Source of the DNA: an uncultured Collinsella sp.
GTDB lineage: Bacteria > Actinomycetota > Coriobacteriia > Coriobacteriales > Coriobacteriaceae
Direction: 5' to 3'
Assembly (NCBI GenBank): GCA_958348565.1
Contig: CATVZP010000029.1
Span: 1-22,048 of the forward strand
Length of the DNA stretch: 22,048 nucleotides
In this document: one piece after another, positions 6,840 through 15,090 of the stretch
Layout of the letters: each line of letters begins with the position of its first letter
How positions within the stretch are numbered: the stretch's first letter is position 1
Position numbers and translations under genes: made by a program
The notes under the pieces: generated by a model
What the model was told of the DNA's origin: nothing
The model's database searches: none
Seen by the model: only the letters and a program-made list of their open reading frames with translations

Positions 6840-7868
6840 CTAACCCCGTATGTCCCTAACAGTCGAGCGTTCGACCAGCGTACTCGGCACACGAATCGCC
6901 TCGATAGACGAGCTCTCTCCAATCGCCGCCTCAAACGCAAGCTTACCGACACCGCGCAAATCAAATCGCAGCGTCGTCAGCCGATTGTGAGGAACAAGTC
7001 CCTCGAGTGCGTCGTCGATACCAACCACGCTCACGTCGTCGGGCACGGACAGGCCCGCGTTCTCGAGCGCGGCGATAACGCCCAGCGCCATCTGGTCATT
7101 TGCCGCAAGCACGGCAGTCGGCGCCTGCGACCCGCCGGCAAGCACCTCGGCCGCAATCCGCTCGCCCATGGCGTACCCACTGTCCGCACTCCAATCGCCA
7201 CGCAGCATCGGAGCGGCATCGACATGAGCACGACCCAGCGTATCGCGCCAACCGGCCTCACGAAAACGCGAGGAAATCGAGTTTTCCGGACCCGCCACAA
7301 ACCGCATATTCGAGTGACCATGTTCCAGCAGATAATTGGTCAACAGCTCGCACGAACCATACTGGTCGGAGTCGATCGTCGTGCAGCGCGGATGCGCATA
7401 CATGGACAGGATGACCGTTCGCACTCCCGGCTGGGGAACAAACTCCTCAAAATCGGGAGCCATGCGGTTCATGTTGAGAATCATGCCGTCGACGGGTCGC
7501 TCGACCATGCGGCGCGAGGCATCGGCAAGTGTATAGGGCTTGTCGCCGCCCATCTCGATCATAGTGACGGCAAAATCGTGCTCGCGCGCCGCTTGCATGA
7601 TACCCTCGAGCGTCGCCAGGTTACCGACACGTGTGATGTTGTACATGCACAGGCCAATAGAACGATACGACCCGCCGCGCAACGCCGCTCCAGCAAAATT
7701 GGGACGAAAGCCCAGCTCTTCCATGGCGGCCAGCACACGCTTGCGCGTCTTTTCCGTCACGTTGGGCATACCGTTGACCACGCGAGACACAGTCTGGCGG
7801 CTCACGCCAGCGAGCGCCGCAACCTCTGCCGCGCTCGCCGAATGACCATTCCTTGTCTGCTGAGCCAT
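6840..7868 (-). CDS. LacI-family repressor of module 2
   Basis: A LacI-family repressor, 342 residues from the chosen ATG. The frame stays open to an ATG at 7925, but that start lacks a ribosome site and would add a 19-residue tail absent from its paralogues; a GTG at 7877 is another option. The helix-turn-helix AEVAALAGVSRQTVSRVVN has Arg24, Gln25 and Arg29 at the LacI 17/18/22 positions, differing from the module 1 and 3 proteins. The hinge FRPNFAGAALRGG is followed by the sensor domain with VDGMILNMNR, GDWSADSGYAMGERIA, TAVLAANDQMALG and VPDDVSVVGIDD. The gene is divergent from the module 2 GH1-IICB operon and likely represses it through the CACGTG-core operators. Its 3' end faces repeat array A. 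By eye it is somewhat closer to the module 1 repressor than to module 3. Confidence 0.9.
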   Translation of the reverse strand: MAQQTRNGHSASAAEVAALAGVSRQTVSRVVNGMPNVTEKTRKRVLAAMEELGFRPNFAGAALRGGSYRSIGLCMYNITRVGNLATLEGIMQAAREHDFAVTMIEMGGDKPYTLADASRRMVERPVDGMILNMNRMAPDFEEFVPQPGVRTVILSMYAHPRCTTIDSDQYGSCELLTNYLLEHGHSNMRFVAGPENSISSRFREAGWRDTLGRAHVDAAPMLRGDWSADSGYAMGERIAAEVLAGGSQAPTAVLAANDQMALGVIAALENAGLSVPDDVSVVGIDDALEGLVPHNRLTTLRFDLRGVGKLAFEAAIGESSSIEAIRVPSTLVERSTVRDIRG

Positions 7869-7927
7869 GCCTTCCACGCTAACCTGCTTCCCAACTATTC
7901 CCCGCGCCCATGGCGCATCGTACATAC

Positions 7928-7945
7928 ATCGATAACGTGCTCATG
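7928..7945. promoter_or_regulatory. Module 2 LacI operator O3 (by repressor gene)
   Basis: ATCGATAACGTGCTCATG shares 13 of 18 bases with the module 2 consensus. The half-site GTGCTCATG is nearly intact, the other half degenerate. It lies 60-77 bp upstream of the preferred lacI start, fitting autoregulation. Confidence 0.45.
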
Positions 7946-7990
7946 ATACCCGAGCCATATACCACAACATGAAAACTTCTGTCAATCAAA

Positions 7991-8020
7991 ACCGCTTACC
8001 GAACAAATACAACCGTTCGC
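7991..8020 (+). promoter_or_regulatory. LytTR-like direct repeat pair of module 2
   Basis: ACCGCTTAC at 7991-7999 and ACCGTTCGC at 8012-8020, 21 bp apart, pointing toward GH1. The 12-bp spacer CGAACAAATACA is similar to that of module 3. A TATACA hexamer at 8045-8050, 24 bp downstream, is a possible -10. Confidence 0.6.
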
Positions 8021-8059
8021 GGCTGTTTGAAGTTGTTTTGTTTCTATACATCCCAGCCG

Positions 8060-8077
8060 GATGTTAACGTGCTCATT
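8060..8077. promoter_or_regulatory. Module 2 LacI operator O1
   Basis: GATGTTAACGTGCTCATT, with half-site GTGCTCATT. It starts 9 bp after the possible -10 TATACA, where it would overlap the transcription start. Its centre is 22 bp from O2. Confidence 0.65.
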
Positions 8078-8081
8078 GTCA

Positions 8082-8099
8082 AATGTTCACGTGCTCATT
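8082..8099. promoter_or_regulatory. Module 2 LacI operator O2
   Basis: AATGTTCACGTGCTCATT, a dyad with AATG/CATT ends and a perfect CACGTG core; half-sites GTGCTCATT and GTGAACATT. It is in tandem with O1, two helical turns away. Confidence 0.7.
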
Positions 8100-8212
8100 T
8101 TGGTTCTAATCATTTTAAGATAGTGTTTATCGGGCTTTTTCACCGCTGAACGCTAACCAGGGAGCCTCCTGAGCGCAAACGCACAATATCGAACAGCGAG
8201 ACGAGAGGGTGT

Positions 8213-9661
8213 ATGCATATGTCTTTGCTAAACCGCGTACAGCAGCTGCCGAAGGGCTTTGTTTGGGGCGCCGCAACCGCCGCGTACCAAACGGAAGGTT
8301 CCACGAAGGTGGCAGGCAAGGGTAAGACCATGTGGGACGATTACCTTGTCGCCCAGGGTCGCTTTTTGCCCGACCCGGCCAGTGATTTCTACAACCGCTA
8401 CGAGGAGGATATCCGCCTTTCTGCCGAGCATGGACTCAACGCCATCCGTGTGTCCATCGCCTGGACCCGCATCTTCCCCAACGGCGACGATGCCGAGCCC
8501 CTCGCCGAGGGCGTTAAGCACTACCACGAGCTGTTCGCCTGCTGCAAAAAGTATGGCGTCGAGCCCTATGTGTCCCTGCATCACTTTGACTCCCCCGCCG
8601 CCCTGTTCAACCAGGGCGACTGGCTCAACCGCAAGACCGTCGACGCCTATGTGCGCTATGCCGAGTTCTGCTTCCGCGAGTTCCGCGAGGTCAAGAATTG
8701 GTTCACCATCAACGAGCTCATCAGCCTCTCGCACTCCCAATACATCCAAGGCAACTTCCCGCCCAACCATCACTTTGATGTGACGAGCGGCATCCAGAGC
8801 CAGCACAACGAGCTCGTTGCCCACGCCCGCGCCGTCAACCTGTATAAGGATCTTGACGAGACCGAGCACCTGGGCGGACGCATTGGCATGGTCAACGTCC
8901 TGACGCCGGCATATCCTGCCACAGACTCGCCCGCCGACCAGCACGCCGCCGACCTGTACAACGCCTTCTACACCGACTTCATCATGGACGGCGCCTTCCT
9001 GGGTCACTACTCCGCGCGCACCCTCTCACTCATCAACGAGATTCTGCGTGCCAACAACGCCACGCTTACGGTTGAGGACAGCGACATGGAGGAGCTCGCC
9101 AAGGCGGCGCCCCGCAACGATATGTTCGGCCTCAACTACTATCAGTCGGCGTTTATCGCCGCCTACGATGGCGAGTCCACCAACAGCTTTAACGGCACCG
9201 GAGACAAGGGCACCTCGTGCTTTAAGTTTAAGGGCGTCGGGCAGCAGGTCGATATGCCGGGTATCCCCACCACCGACTGGGATTGGCTCATCTACCCGCA
9301 AGGCCTCTACGACACGCTCAAGCACATCAGCGCCACCTATCCCAACCTCCCCGTCATCTATATCACCGAAAACGGCCTGGGCCACAAGGACCCCGAGCCC
9401 GACGCAAACGGCATCGTCGCCGATCCCGAGCGCATCGACTTTGTCGACCAGCACATGGAGAAGGTGCTCCGGGCGCGCGCCGAGGGCGTCGACGTCCAGG
9501 GCTACTTTATCTGGAGCCTGCAGGACCAGTTCTCGTGGGCCAACGGCTATAACAAGCGCTACGGCCTGTTCTACATCGACTTCGACACGCAAAAACGCTA
9601 CATCAAGCAGTCGGCACTCTGGTACAAGGAGCTCGCCGACACTATGGCGGACGCGCAGTAG
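8213..9661 (+). CDS. lacG: GH1 6-phospho-beta-galactosidase, module 2
   Basis: A 482-residue family 1 glycoside hydrolase, the most divergent of the three here. The N-terminal signature is WGAATAAYQTEG. The acid/base is Glu168 in TINE and the nucleophile Glu386 in ITENGLG. The phosphate loop SWANGYNKRY gives Ser441, Trp442, Lys448 and Tyr450 as in LacG. The loop after ENGLGHKD (EPDANGIVAD) differs from its paralogues, and the aglycone-side segment SLSHSQYIQGNFPPNHH is also distinct, so a different natural phospho-galactoside is likely. Two ATG codons (8213 and 8219) are possible: GAGG at 8205-8208 is 4 nt from the first and 10 nt from the second. It is the first gene of the operon, before its permease, the reverse of modules 1 and 3. 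Confidence 0.92.
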   Translation: MHMSLLNRVQQLPKGFVWGAATAAYQTEGSTKVAGKGKTMWDDYLVAQGRFLPDPASDFYNRYEEDIRLSAEHGLNAIRVSIAWTRIFPNGDDAEPLAEGVKHYHELFACCKKYGVEPYVSLHHFDSPAALFNQGDWLNRKTVDAYVRYAEFCFREFREVKNWFTINELISLSHSQYIQGNFPPNHHFDVTSGIQSQHNELVAHARAVNLYKDLDETEHLGGRIGMVNVLTPAYPATDSPADQHAADLYNAFYTDFIMDGAFLGHYSARTLSLINEILRANNATLTVEDSDMEELAKAAPRNDMFGLNYYQSAFIAAYDGESTNSFNGTGDKGTSCFKFKGVGQQVDMPGIPTTDWDWLIYPQGLYDTLKHISATYPNLPVIYITENGLGHKDPEPDANGIVADPERIDFVDQHMEKVLRARAEGVDVQGYFIWSLQDQFSWANGYNKRYGLFYIDFDTQKRYIKQSALWYKELADTMADAQ

Positions 9662-9682
9662 CGCATCGCCTCGCTTTCCCCC

Positions 9683-9729
9683 GAGAGGGGAGCGGCCCTA
9701 TGCGATACAAACCCAGCCGCTCCCCTCTC
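9683..9729 (+). other. Intercistronic stem-loop, module 2
   Basis: Bases 9683-9696 pair perfectly with 9716-9729 (14 bp, 19-nt loop), 22 bp after the GH1 stop. No T tract follows (TCCCCC), so it is probably an mRNA stability or processing element between GH1 and IICB. Confidence 0.7.
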
Positions 9730-9837
9730 TCCCCCTGGGACCGACCCCGCCTGCACCCGGGCTTTTAGCAAGCGGGAGACCATATAGGTTTTCAACGTCC
9801 ATGCCATTAAGATTTCATGCAAAGAGGAGCGTGAACT

Positions 9838-11598
9838 ATGGAATCGATCGTTAAGTTCTTGGAGAAAGGTCAGCCGTACTTCGACAAGGTCTCTAAGAAC
9901 ATCTACCTTCAGGCCATTAAAGACGGCTTTTTGGCAGCAATGCCCATCATCCTGTCTTCTTCTGTCTTCCTGCTTATTTCGACCCTGCCGGGCGTTGTCG
10001 CCACGGTCGGCGGCTTTACGCTGCCCGACTGGTGGAGCGTCGACGTCGTGAACTTCTGCAACAAGGTTTACAACTTCACGATGGGCGTCGTGGGCATCAT
10101 GGTCGCCGGCACCACCGCAAGCGCGCTGACCGGCTCCAAGAACCGCCGCATGCCTGCCGGCAAGGCCATCAACGCCACGAGCACCATGGTCGCCGCCATG
10201 TGCGCTATGCTCATCTTGGCCGTTACCCAGACGAGTGCCAAGATCGACGGCGCCGATGTCTCGGTGTTCTTTACCGACAACATGGGCACCAAGGGCCTAC
10301 TGAGCTCCTTTGTCGCCGCATTTGCCACGGTCAACATCTATGCCTTCTGCATTAAGCGAGACATCACCATCAAGCTGCCCAAAGAAGTCCCCGGCGCCAT
10401 CGCCCAGAACTTCCGCGACATCTTCGCCTTCAGCTTCTCCATCCTGTTTGTCGCCGTCATCGACGTTATCTGCCGCACCTGCTTGGCCGTCCCGTTTGCC
10501 AACGTCATCTCCACGCTGGTGAGCCCGCTGTTCGCCGCTGCCGATTCCTACGCCGGCCTCGCCCTCATCTGGTTCATGATCCCGCTGTTCTGGTTCATGG
10601 GCATCCACGGCCCCTCGGTCGTTAAGCCTGCCCTCAACGCCGCGCTGTTTGGCAACATCACCACCAACCTCGCCACGCTGCAGGCCGGCGGTCACCCCGC
10701 CCTCGCCCTGACCGAGAACTTCGGTAACTACATCGGCGAACTCGGCGGCACCGGCGCCACGTTCATTGTCCCGATCATCTTCCTGCTCTTTATGCGCTCC
10801 AAGCAGCTCAAGGCCGTCGGCAAAGCCTCTGTCGTACCCGTGATGTTCGCCGTCAACGAACCGCTGCTGTTCGCCGCGCCCATCATCCTCAACCCGTACT
10901 TCCTGATCCCGTTCCTGTTTGCCCCCTTGGCCAACGTCCTCATTGGTAAGTTCTTCATCGACTTTTTGGGCATGAACGGCTTTATCTATGCCATGCCGTG
11001 GGCGCTCCCCGGACCGATCGGCACCTTCATCGACACCAACTTCCAGCCGATCTCTCTGGTCCTGGTTGTCGTCCTGCTAGTCGTTGACTTCTTAATCTAC
11101 TACCCGTTCTGCAAGGCCTACGACAACGTCCTGTGCAAGCAGGAGGCCGAGACCCTGGCCGAAGAAGAGGCCGAGGAGACCAAGGCCGTCAAGACCGCTG
11201 CCGCCCCCGCCGTTGAGGCTCCTGTTGTCGAGACCGCTTCTGCCACTGAGGCCTCCGCAGCTCCGTCCGCCCTTAAGGGCAAGGATCTGAGGGTTCTGGT
11301 TCTGTGCGCTGGCGCCGGCACCTCTGCGCTGCTCGCCAACGCGCTTAAGGAAGGCGCCGACGAGCTGGGCATCGACATTACCGCCAACGCCGGTGCCTAC
11401 GGCAGCCACTACGCCATCATGGACCAGTACAACGTCATCGTCCTGGCTCCGCAGGTTCGCACCTATTACAACGAGATGAAGGCCGACACCGACCGCCTGG
11501 GCATCACGCTGCTGTCGCCCAAGGGCAAACAGTACATCGACCTCACTAAGGATCCCAAGGGTGCCGTCGCCTGGATCGAGGAAAACCTCGAGGCATAA
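9838..11598 (+). CDS. lacE: PTS lactose-family IICB permease, module 2
   Basis: A 586-residue fused IIC-IIB permease. The N-terminus LEKGQPYFDKVSKNIYLQAIKDGFL and the IIC body (to about 428) are close to the module 3 protein, and include GIHGPSVVKP, GGTGATFIVP, FAVNEPLLFAAPIILNP and YYPFCKAYD. A Glu/Ala/Val-rich linker (about 432-480) leads to the IIB domain with active-site Cys490 in VLVLCAGAGTSALLANAL. AGAGGAG lies 8 nt before the start. It is preceded by GH1 with a 176-bp gap holding a 14-bp stem-loop. It needs a separate IIA, for which 1376-1714 is the only candidate here. Substrate is inferred as a beta-galactoside from the neighbouring hydrolase; cellobiose-type sugars cannot be excluded. 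Confidence 0.92.
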   Translation: MESIVKFLEKGQPYFDKVSKNIYLQAIKDGFLAAMPIILSSSVFLLISTLPGVVATVGGFTLPDWWSVDVVNFCNKVYNFTMGVVGIMVAGTTASALTGSKNRRMPAGKAINATSTMVAAMCAMLILAVTQTSAKIDGADVSVFFTDNMGTKGLLSSFVAAFATVNIYAFCIKRDITIKLPKEVPGAIAQNFRDIFAFSFSILFVAVIDVICRTCLAVPFANVISTLVSPLFAAADSYAGLALIWFMIPLFWFMGIHGPSVVKPALNAALFGNITTNLATLQAGGHPALALTENFGNYIGELGGTGATFIVPIIFLLFMRSKQLKAVGKASVVPVMFAVNEPLLFAAPIILNPYFLIPFLFAPLANVLIGKFFIDFLGMNGFIYAMPWALPGPIGTFIDTNFQPISLVLVVVLLVVDFLIYYPFCKAYDNVLCKQEAETLAEEEAEETKAVKTAAAPAVEAPVVETASATEASAAPSALKGKDLRVLVLCAGAGTSALLANALKEGADELGIDITANAGAYGSHYAIMDQYNVIVLAPQVRTYYNEMKADTDRLGITLLSPKGKQYIDLTKDPKGAVAWIEENLEA

Positions 11599-11625
11599 GA
11601 CGCTGACGCCACCTGCCGCTCGCAG

Positions 11626-11674
11626 AAAAAAAATGGCCCGTGCATCGATGCGTGATGCGCGGGCCATTTTGTTT
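11626..11674. terminator. Terminator of the module 2 operon
   Basis: TGGCCCG (11634-11640) and GCATC (11642-11646) pair with GATGC (11654-11658) and CGGGCCA (11660-11666), with a G-T between the two blocks. The stem is followed by TTTTGTTT and preceded by eight A residues, so it can end transcripts from either side. Confidence 0.88.
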
Positions 11675-11693
11675 AGACCGCACCCGTCCTCCT

Positions 11694-11998
11694 GTTCATC
11701 TTAATCTGTAACATCTAGCCGAGTTTTTGGGTCCCAGCTGTTACAGATCGAGGTGAACGCACAGGCCAAGCCAAAAATCTCAATCTGTAACATGTAGAGC
11801 GCTTTTGACCGCTTAGATGTTACAGATCGAGACAAACAGATGGGTCAATCCAATCAATCTAGATCTGTAACACCTGGCTGGTCATTTCACTCCTAACTGT
11901 TACAGATCGAGACAAACGGAATAAGCCGGGCCGAATTGTCTAAATCTGTAACATCTAGCCGAGTTTTCGGGTCCCACCTGTTACAGATTTAGACGAGC
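11694..11998. repeat. Palindromic 65-bp repeat array B (4 copies)
   Basis: Copies at 11694-11758, 11773-11837, 11853-11917 and 11934-11998; start-to-start steps 79, 80 and 81 bp. All are 65 bp, with conserved inner arms ATCTGTAACA and TGTTACAGAT and a 25-bp centre. Copies 1 and 4 have the TCTAGCCGAG centre type, copy 2 is near the second type (GCTTTTGACCG), copy 3 is divergent. The array fills the gap between the module 2 terminator and the 3' end of the convergent lacI of module 3. No gene is visible in this roughly 410-bp interval. Confidence 0.88.
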
Positions 11999-12011
11999 AG
12001 GCCGAGCACGT

Positions 12012-13022
12012 CTACGCCCGCAGATCCCTTACGCTGGAACGCTCGACCAACACGCCCGAGACGAGCGTACGGCTTCTGGAGCTCGGGGCTTCCAGACCTG
12101 CGACGACCTCGTTAAGCGCACGGATGCCCAGTTCGCGGTGGCGAAACTTCACCGACGTCAGAATCGAGTTGGGAATCGTCTTGTAGAGCTCATCGTCGAA
12201 GCCGATCACGGACACGTCGTCGGGCACATTGAGCCCTTTGTCACGTAGAGCCATCATCACGCCGTTTGCCATGCAGTCGTTAGCAGCGAGGACCGCCGTG
12301 CAATCGGGCTTATCGGCAAGCACAAGGCCCGCGGCATAGCCACTATCCGCATTCCAATCGCCTTGCAGAGGCTCGGGCGGCTCAATGCCACGTGCCTCGA
12401 GTGCCGCTCGCCAACCTTTCATACGGCACTGGCTCGACAGTGATTCTTTCTTACCAGAGACGAAGTACACGTTCTTGTGCCCGTGGTTCAAGAAGTACTC
12501 GCACGCCATGCGCGCGCCGCCCTCTTGGTCGTCACTGACGGTAGAGCAGGTAGGATGTTCCATCGGTGTGATAATCACCGTCTTGAGGTCTTTCGGCGCC
12601 TCAAAGGTATCAAAGTCATCGACCATCTGGCGCAGGTTGAAAATCATGCCGTCGACGGGGAGCTGCGACATTCTACGCGCCGCTTCGGCAAGGGTCATCT
12701 TCTCCCCCGCCCGCTTTTTGATCATCGTAAGAGCAAAGCCTCGCTCTTCGGCGGCATCGGCGATACCGTCGATCATGTCCACGGCACCGCCCGACAAGTG
12801 GAACAGCACGACGCCGATGCACCCGTAACGGCCCAACTTGAGCGAACGCGCGGCAAAGTTGGCTCGAAACCCGAGCGCCTCCATGGCCGAATGAACCTTA
12901 TCGCGTGTCGACTCTCGCACGCTATCGGGCTCGTTAATCACGCGCGAAACCGTCTTGAGAGAAACACCAGCGGCAATCGCCACATCATTCATTGAGACAT
13001 TTTTCTTGTCCATCGTTGCCAC
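12012..13022 (-). CDS. LacI-family repressor of module 3
   Basis: A 336-residue LacI-family repressor. The start is GTG at 13022, preceded by GGAGAA with normal spacing; an ATG three codons inside is the alternative. The helix-turn-helix MNDVAIAAGVSLKTVSRVIN carries Leu22, Lys23 and Arg27 at the LacI 17/18/22 positions, the most divergent of the three. The hinge FRANFAARSLKLG precedes the sensor domain with VDGMIFNLRQM, GDWNADSGYAAGLVLA, TAVLAANDCMANG and VPDDVSVIGFDDE. It ends SVRDLRA, like its paralogues. It is divergent from the module 3 IICB-GH1 operon. Unlike modules 1 and 2, I see no operator copy next to its own start; the two operators lie before the operon, 129 bp or more away. The 3' end abuts array B. 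Confidence 0.92.
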   Translation of the reverse strand: MATMDKKNVSMNDVAIAAGVSLKTVSRVINEPDSVRESTRDKVHSAMEALGFRANFAARSLKLGRYGCIGVVLFHLSGGAVDMIDGIADAAEERGFALTMIKKRAGEKMTLAEAARRMSQLPVDGMIFNLRQMVDDFDTFEAPKDLKTVIITPMEHPTCSTVSDDQEGGARMACEYFLNHGHKNVYFVSGKKESLSSQCRMKGWRAALEARGIEPPEPLQGDWNADSGYAAGLVLADKPDCTAVLAANDCMANGVMMALRDKGLNVPDDVSVIGFDDELYKTIPNSILTSVKFRHRELGIRALNEVVAGLEAPSSRSRTLVSGVLVERSSVRDLRA

Positions 13023-13094
13023 TGCTTCTCCAGTCGGTTTTACATCGCTTGTTTTTGCGTTCTAGCATACACTACCTGCCTGACTGATAAATCA

Positions 13095-13124
13095 ACCGTT
13101 TACCGAACAATATCGACCGCTCAC
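13095..13124 (+). promoter_or_regulatory. LytTR-like direct repeat pair of module 3
   Basis: ACCGTTTAC at 13095-13103 and ACCGCTCAC at 13116-13124, 21 bp apart, pointing toward IICB. The spacer CGAACAATATCG is close to the one in module 2. The pair ends 27 bp before operator O1. Confidence 0.6.
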
Positions 13125-13151
13125 CCGTATATCCTTGTTGCTCTTCCAAAA

Positions 13152-13169
13152 ATGTCTTACGTTGTCATT
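13152..13169. promoter_or_regulatory. Module 3 LacI operator O1
   Basis: ATGTCTTACGTTGTCATT: the right half-site GTTGTCATT is identical to O2, the left half is degenerate. Its centre is 23 bp from O2. Confidence 0.55.
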
Positions 13170-13174
13170 AACGA

Positions 13175-13192
13175 AATGACAACGTTGTCATT
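13175..13192. promoter_or_regulatory. Module 3 LacI operator O2 (perfect palindrome)
   Basis: AATGACAACGTTGTCATT is a perfect 18-bp palindrome with two GTTGTCATT half-sites, about 105 bp before the IICB start. It has the same outer AATG/CATT and central CG as the operators of modules 1 and 2. Confidence 0.75.
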
Positions 13193-13296
13193 TCGCAATG
13201 CCTTCCTTAAGCAGGAAGGTTTCCGGGCAGTCCTGACCATCCATCGACGACCAGTTCCATCCACATGCATCGCGCATCAAGTAGCAAAGGAGCTCT

Positions 13297-15075
13297 ATGG
13301 ACGCCATCGTAAAGATGCTCGAAAAGCATCAGCCGTTCTTTGAGAAGATCTCGAGGAACATCTACCTCCAGGCTATTAAGGACGGATTCCTTGGGTGCAT
13401 GCCCATCGTCCTCACCTCTTCGATCTTTCTGCTCATTGCCACCCTTCCCGGCGTAGTCGGCATCACGCTGCCCCAGCCGCTCATCGACTGGTGCAACAAG
13501 CTGTACAACTTCACCATGGGCGTCATGGGCATCATGGTCGCCGGCACCACTGCCAAGAACTTTACGGCTTCCATGAACCGTCGCATGCCCGCCGGCAAGG
13601 TGCTCAACGACGGCTCCACCATGGTGGCCGCCCAGTGCAGTATGCTTTTGCTCGCCGTTACGCAGTTCACCACCAAGTTCAACGGCTCCGAGCTTTCGGT
13701 CTTCGACTGCACCAGCATGGGCACGCGCGGTCTGTTCTCGGCCTATATCGCCGCGTTCATCACCGTGTGGGTCTACAAATTCTGCGTCTCTCGCGATCTG
13801 ACCATTAAGCTGCCCAAGGAGGTCCCGGGCGCCATCGCTCAGAACTTCCGTGACATCATCCCCTTTGGCGGCGCCGTCATCATCTGCGGCATCATCGATG
13901 TCGTCGTGCGCAACCTCATGGGCGTTCCGTTCTCCGAGCTGCTCATCAAGCTGCTCTCCCCGCTCTTCACTGCAGCAGAGACCTACCCCGGACTCATCCT
14001 TATTCAGGCAGCCACCGCGTTCTTCTGGTTCATCGGTGTCCACGGTCCTTCGATTGTCCAGCCGGGCATCGACCCCATCCGTCTTGCCAACCAGGCCGAG
14101 AATCTGCAGGTTCTGCTGGCCGGTGGTCACCCCGCCCATTCCCTCACCTTCAACATGTCGCTCGTGGGTGAGTTCGGCGGCACCGGTGCCACGTTCATCG
14201 TGCCGCTTCTGCTGATTCTCTTTATGAAGTCCAAGCAGCTCAAAGCCGTCGGTAAGGCCTCGATTGTTCCTGTTGCCTTCGCCGTCAACGAACCGCTGCT
14301 CTTTGGCGCGCCGATGATCCTTAACCCCTACATGCTCATCCCCTTTGTTGCCGCCGGCTGCGTCAACGTGAGTGTTGCCAAGTTCTTTATCGATAACGTG
14401 GGCATGAACGGCTTCTCCTTCGTGGTGCCTTGGGCTACCCCTGCCCCCATCGGCATCTTCATCACCACGAACTTCCAGCTTATCGCCCTGGTATTTGTCG
14501 CGATCATCATCTTGCTGGACGCCATCATCTACCTACCGTTCTTGAAGGCATACGATAAGCTGCTCTGCGACCAGGAGGCCGAGCGCGCCGCCGAGCTGGG
14601 TCTTGAGTCCGATGGTGCTGCCACCATCGCCGCCAGCACCTCTGCGCCCACTGTCGAACAGACTACCGCTTCCGTCGAGCCGACCGCCGCTGCCGCCGAC
14701 AGCGAGCCTGTCGCCGATCAGCCCGAGCCCGCAGCCGACGCATCCGCTAAGAAGGATGTCGACGGTCTGAAGGTCCTCGTCCTGTGCGCCGGCGCCGGCA
14801 CCTCTGCCATGCTTGCCAACGCCATCAAGGAAGGTGCTGCGCAGACCGGAGAGAACATCGCTTCCTCCGCAGGCGCTTATGGTCAGCACACTGCCATCAT
14901 GGATCAGTACGACGTTATCGTGCTTGCCCCGCAGGTCCGTAGCTACTACAACGACATGAAGGCCGACACCGATCGTCTGGGCATTAAGCTGCTCGCCCCG
15001 CGCGGCAAGGAATATATCGACCTTACTCGCGACCCCGCTGGCGCCATTAAGTGGCTCCGCGAGAACCTCGACTAG
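13297..15075 (+). CDS. lacE: PTS lactose-family IICB permease, module 3
   Basis: A 592-residue fused IIC-IIB permease, clearly closest to the module 2 protein (LEKHQPFFEKISRNIYLQAIKDGFLGCMPIVL). The IIC domain (to about 420) has GVHGPSIVQP, GGTGATFIVP, FAVNEPLLFGAPMILNP and YLPFLKAYD. The segment GPSIVQPGIDPIRLANQAENLQ differs from its paralogues, where a Ala/Leu-rich stretch follows, so the sugar site or its rim may differ. A linker rich in Ala, Glu, Pro and Thr (about 425-487) joins the IIB domain with Cys497 in VLVLCAGAGTSAMLANAI. AAAGGAG lies 4 nt before the start. It is the first gene of the module 3 operon, under two tandem LacI-type operators and a LytTR-like repeat pair; GH1 follows after 76 bp. 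Confidence 0.92.
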   Translation: MDAIVKMLEKHQPFFEKISRNIYLQAIKDGFLGCMPIVLTSSIFLLIATLPGVVGITLPQPLIDWCNKLYNFTMGVMGIMVAGTTAKNFTASMNRRMPAGKVLNDGSTMVAAQCSMLLLAVTQFTTKFNGSELSVFDCTSMGTRGLFSAYIAAFITVWVYKFCVSRDLTIKLPKEVPGAIAQNFRDIIPFGGAVIICGIIDVVVRNLMGVPFSELLIKLLSPLFTAAETYPGLILIQAATAFFWFIGVHGPSIVQPGIDPIRLANQAENLQVLLAGGHPAHSLTFNMSLVGEFGGTGATFIVPLLLILFMKSKQLKAVGKASIVPVAFAVNEPLLFGAPMILNPYMLIPFVAAGCVNVSVAKFFIDNVGMNGFSFVVPWATPAPIGIFITTNFQLIALVFVAIIILLDAIIYLPFLKAYDKLLCDQEAERAAELGLESDGAATIAASTSAPTVEQTTASVEPTAAAADSEPVADQPEPAADASAKKDVDGLKVLVLCAGAGTSAMLANAIKEGAAQTGENIASSAGAYGQHTAIMDQYDVIVLAPQVRSYYNDMKADTDRLGIKLLAPRGKEYIDLTRDPAGAIKWLRENLD

Positions 15076-15090
15076 TTTCCTCCCTCTGTT

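Noticed and set aside
6840..7925. Longer start of the module 2 repressor at 7925
   Set aside because: No ribosome site precedes it, the extra 19 residues are absent from paralogues, and it begins 3 bp from the operator-like site. The ATG at 7868 or GTG at 7877 is preferred.
11694..11998. CRISPR-like array because of regular 80-bp repeats
   Set aside because: The units are 65-bp palindromes with short, partly similar 14-16 bp linkers. There are no 28-37 bp repeats with unique spacers and no cas genes in the window.
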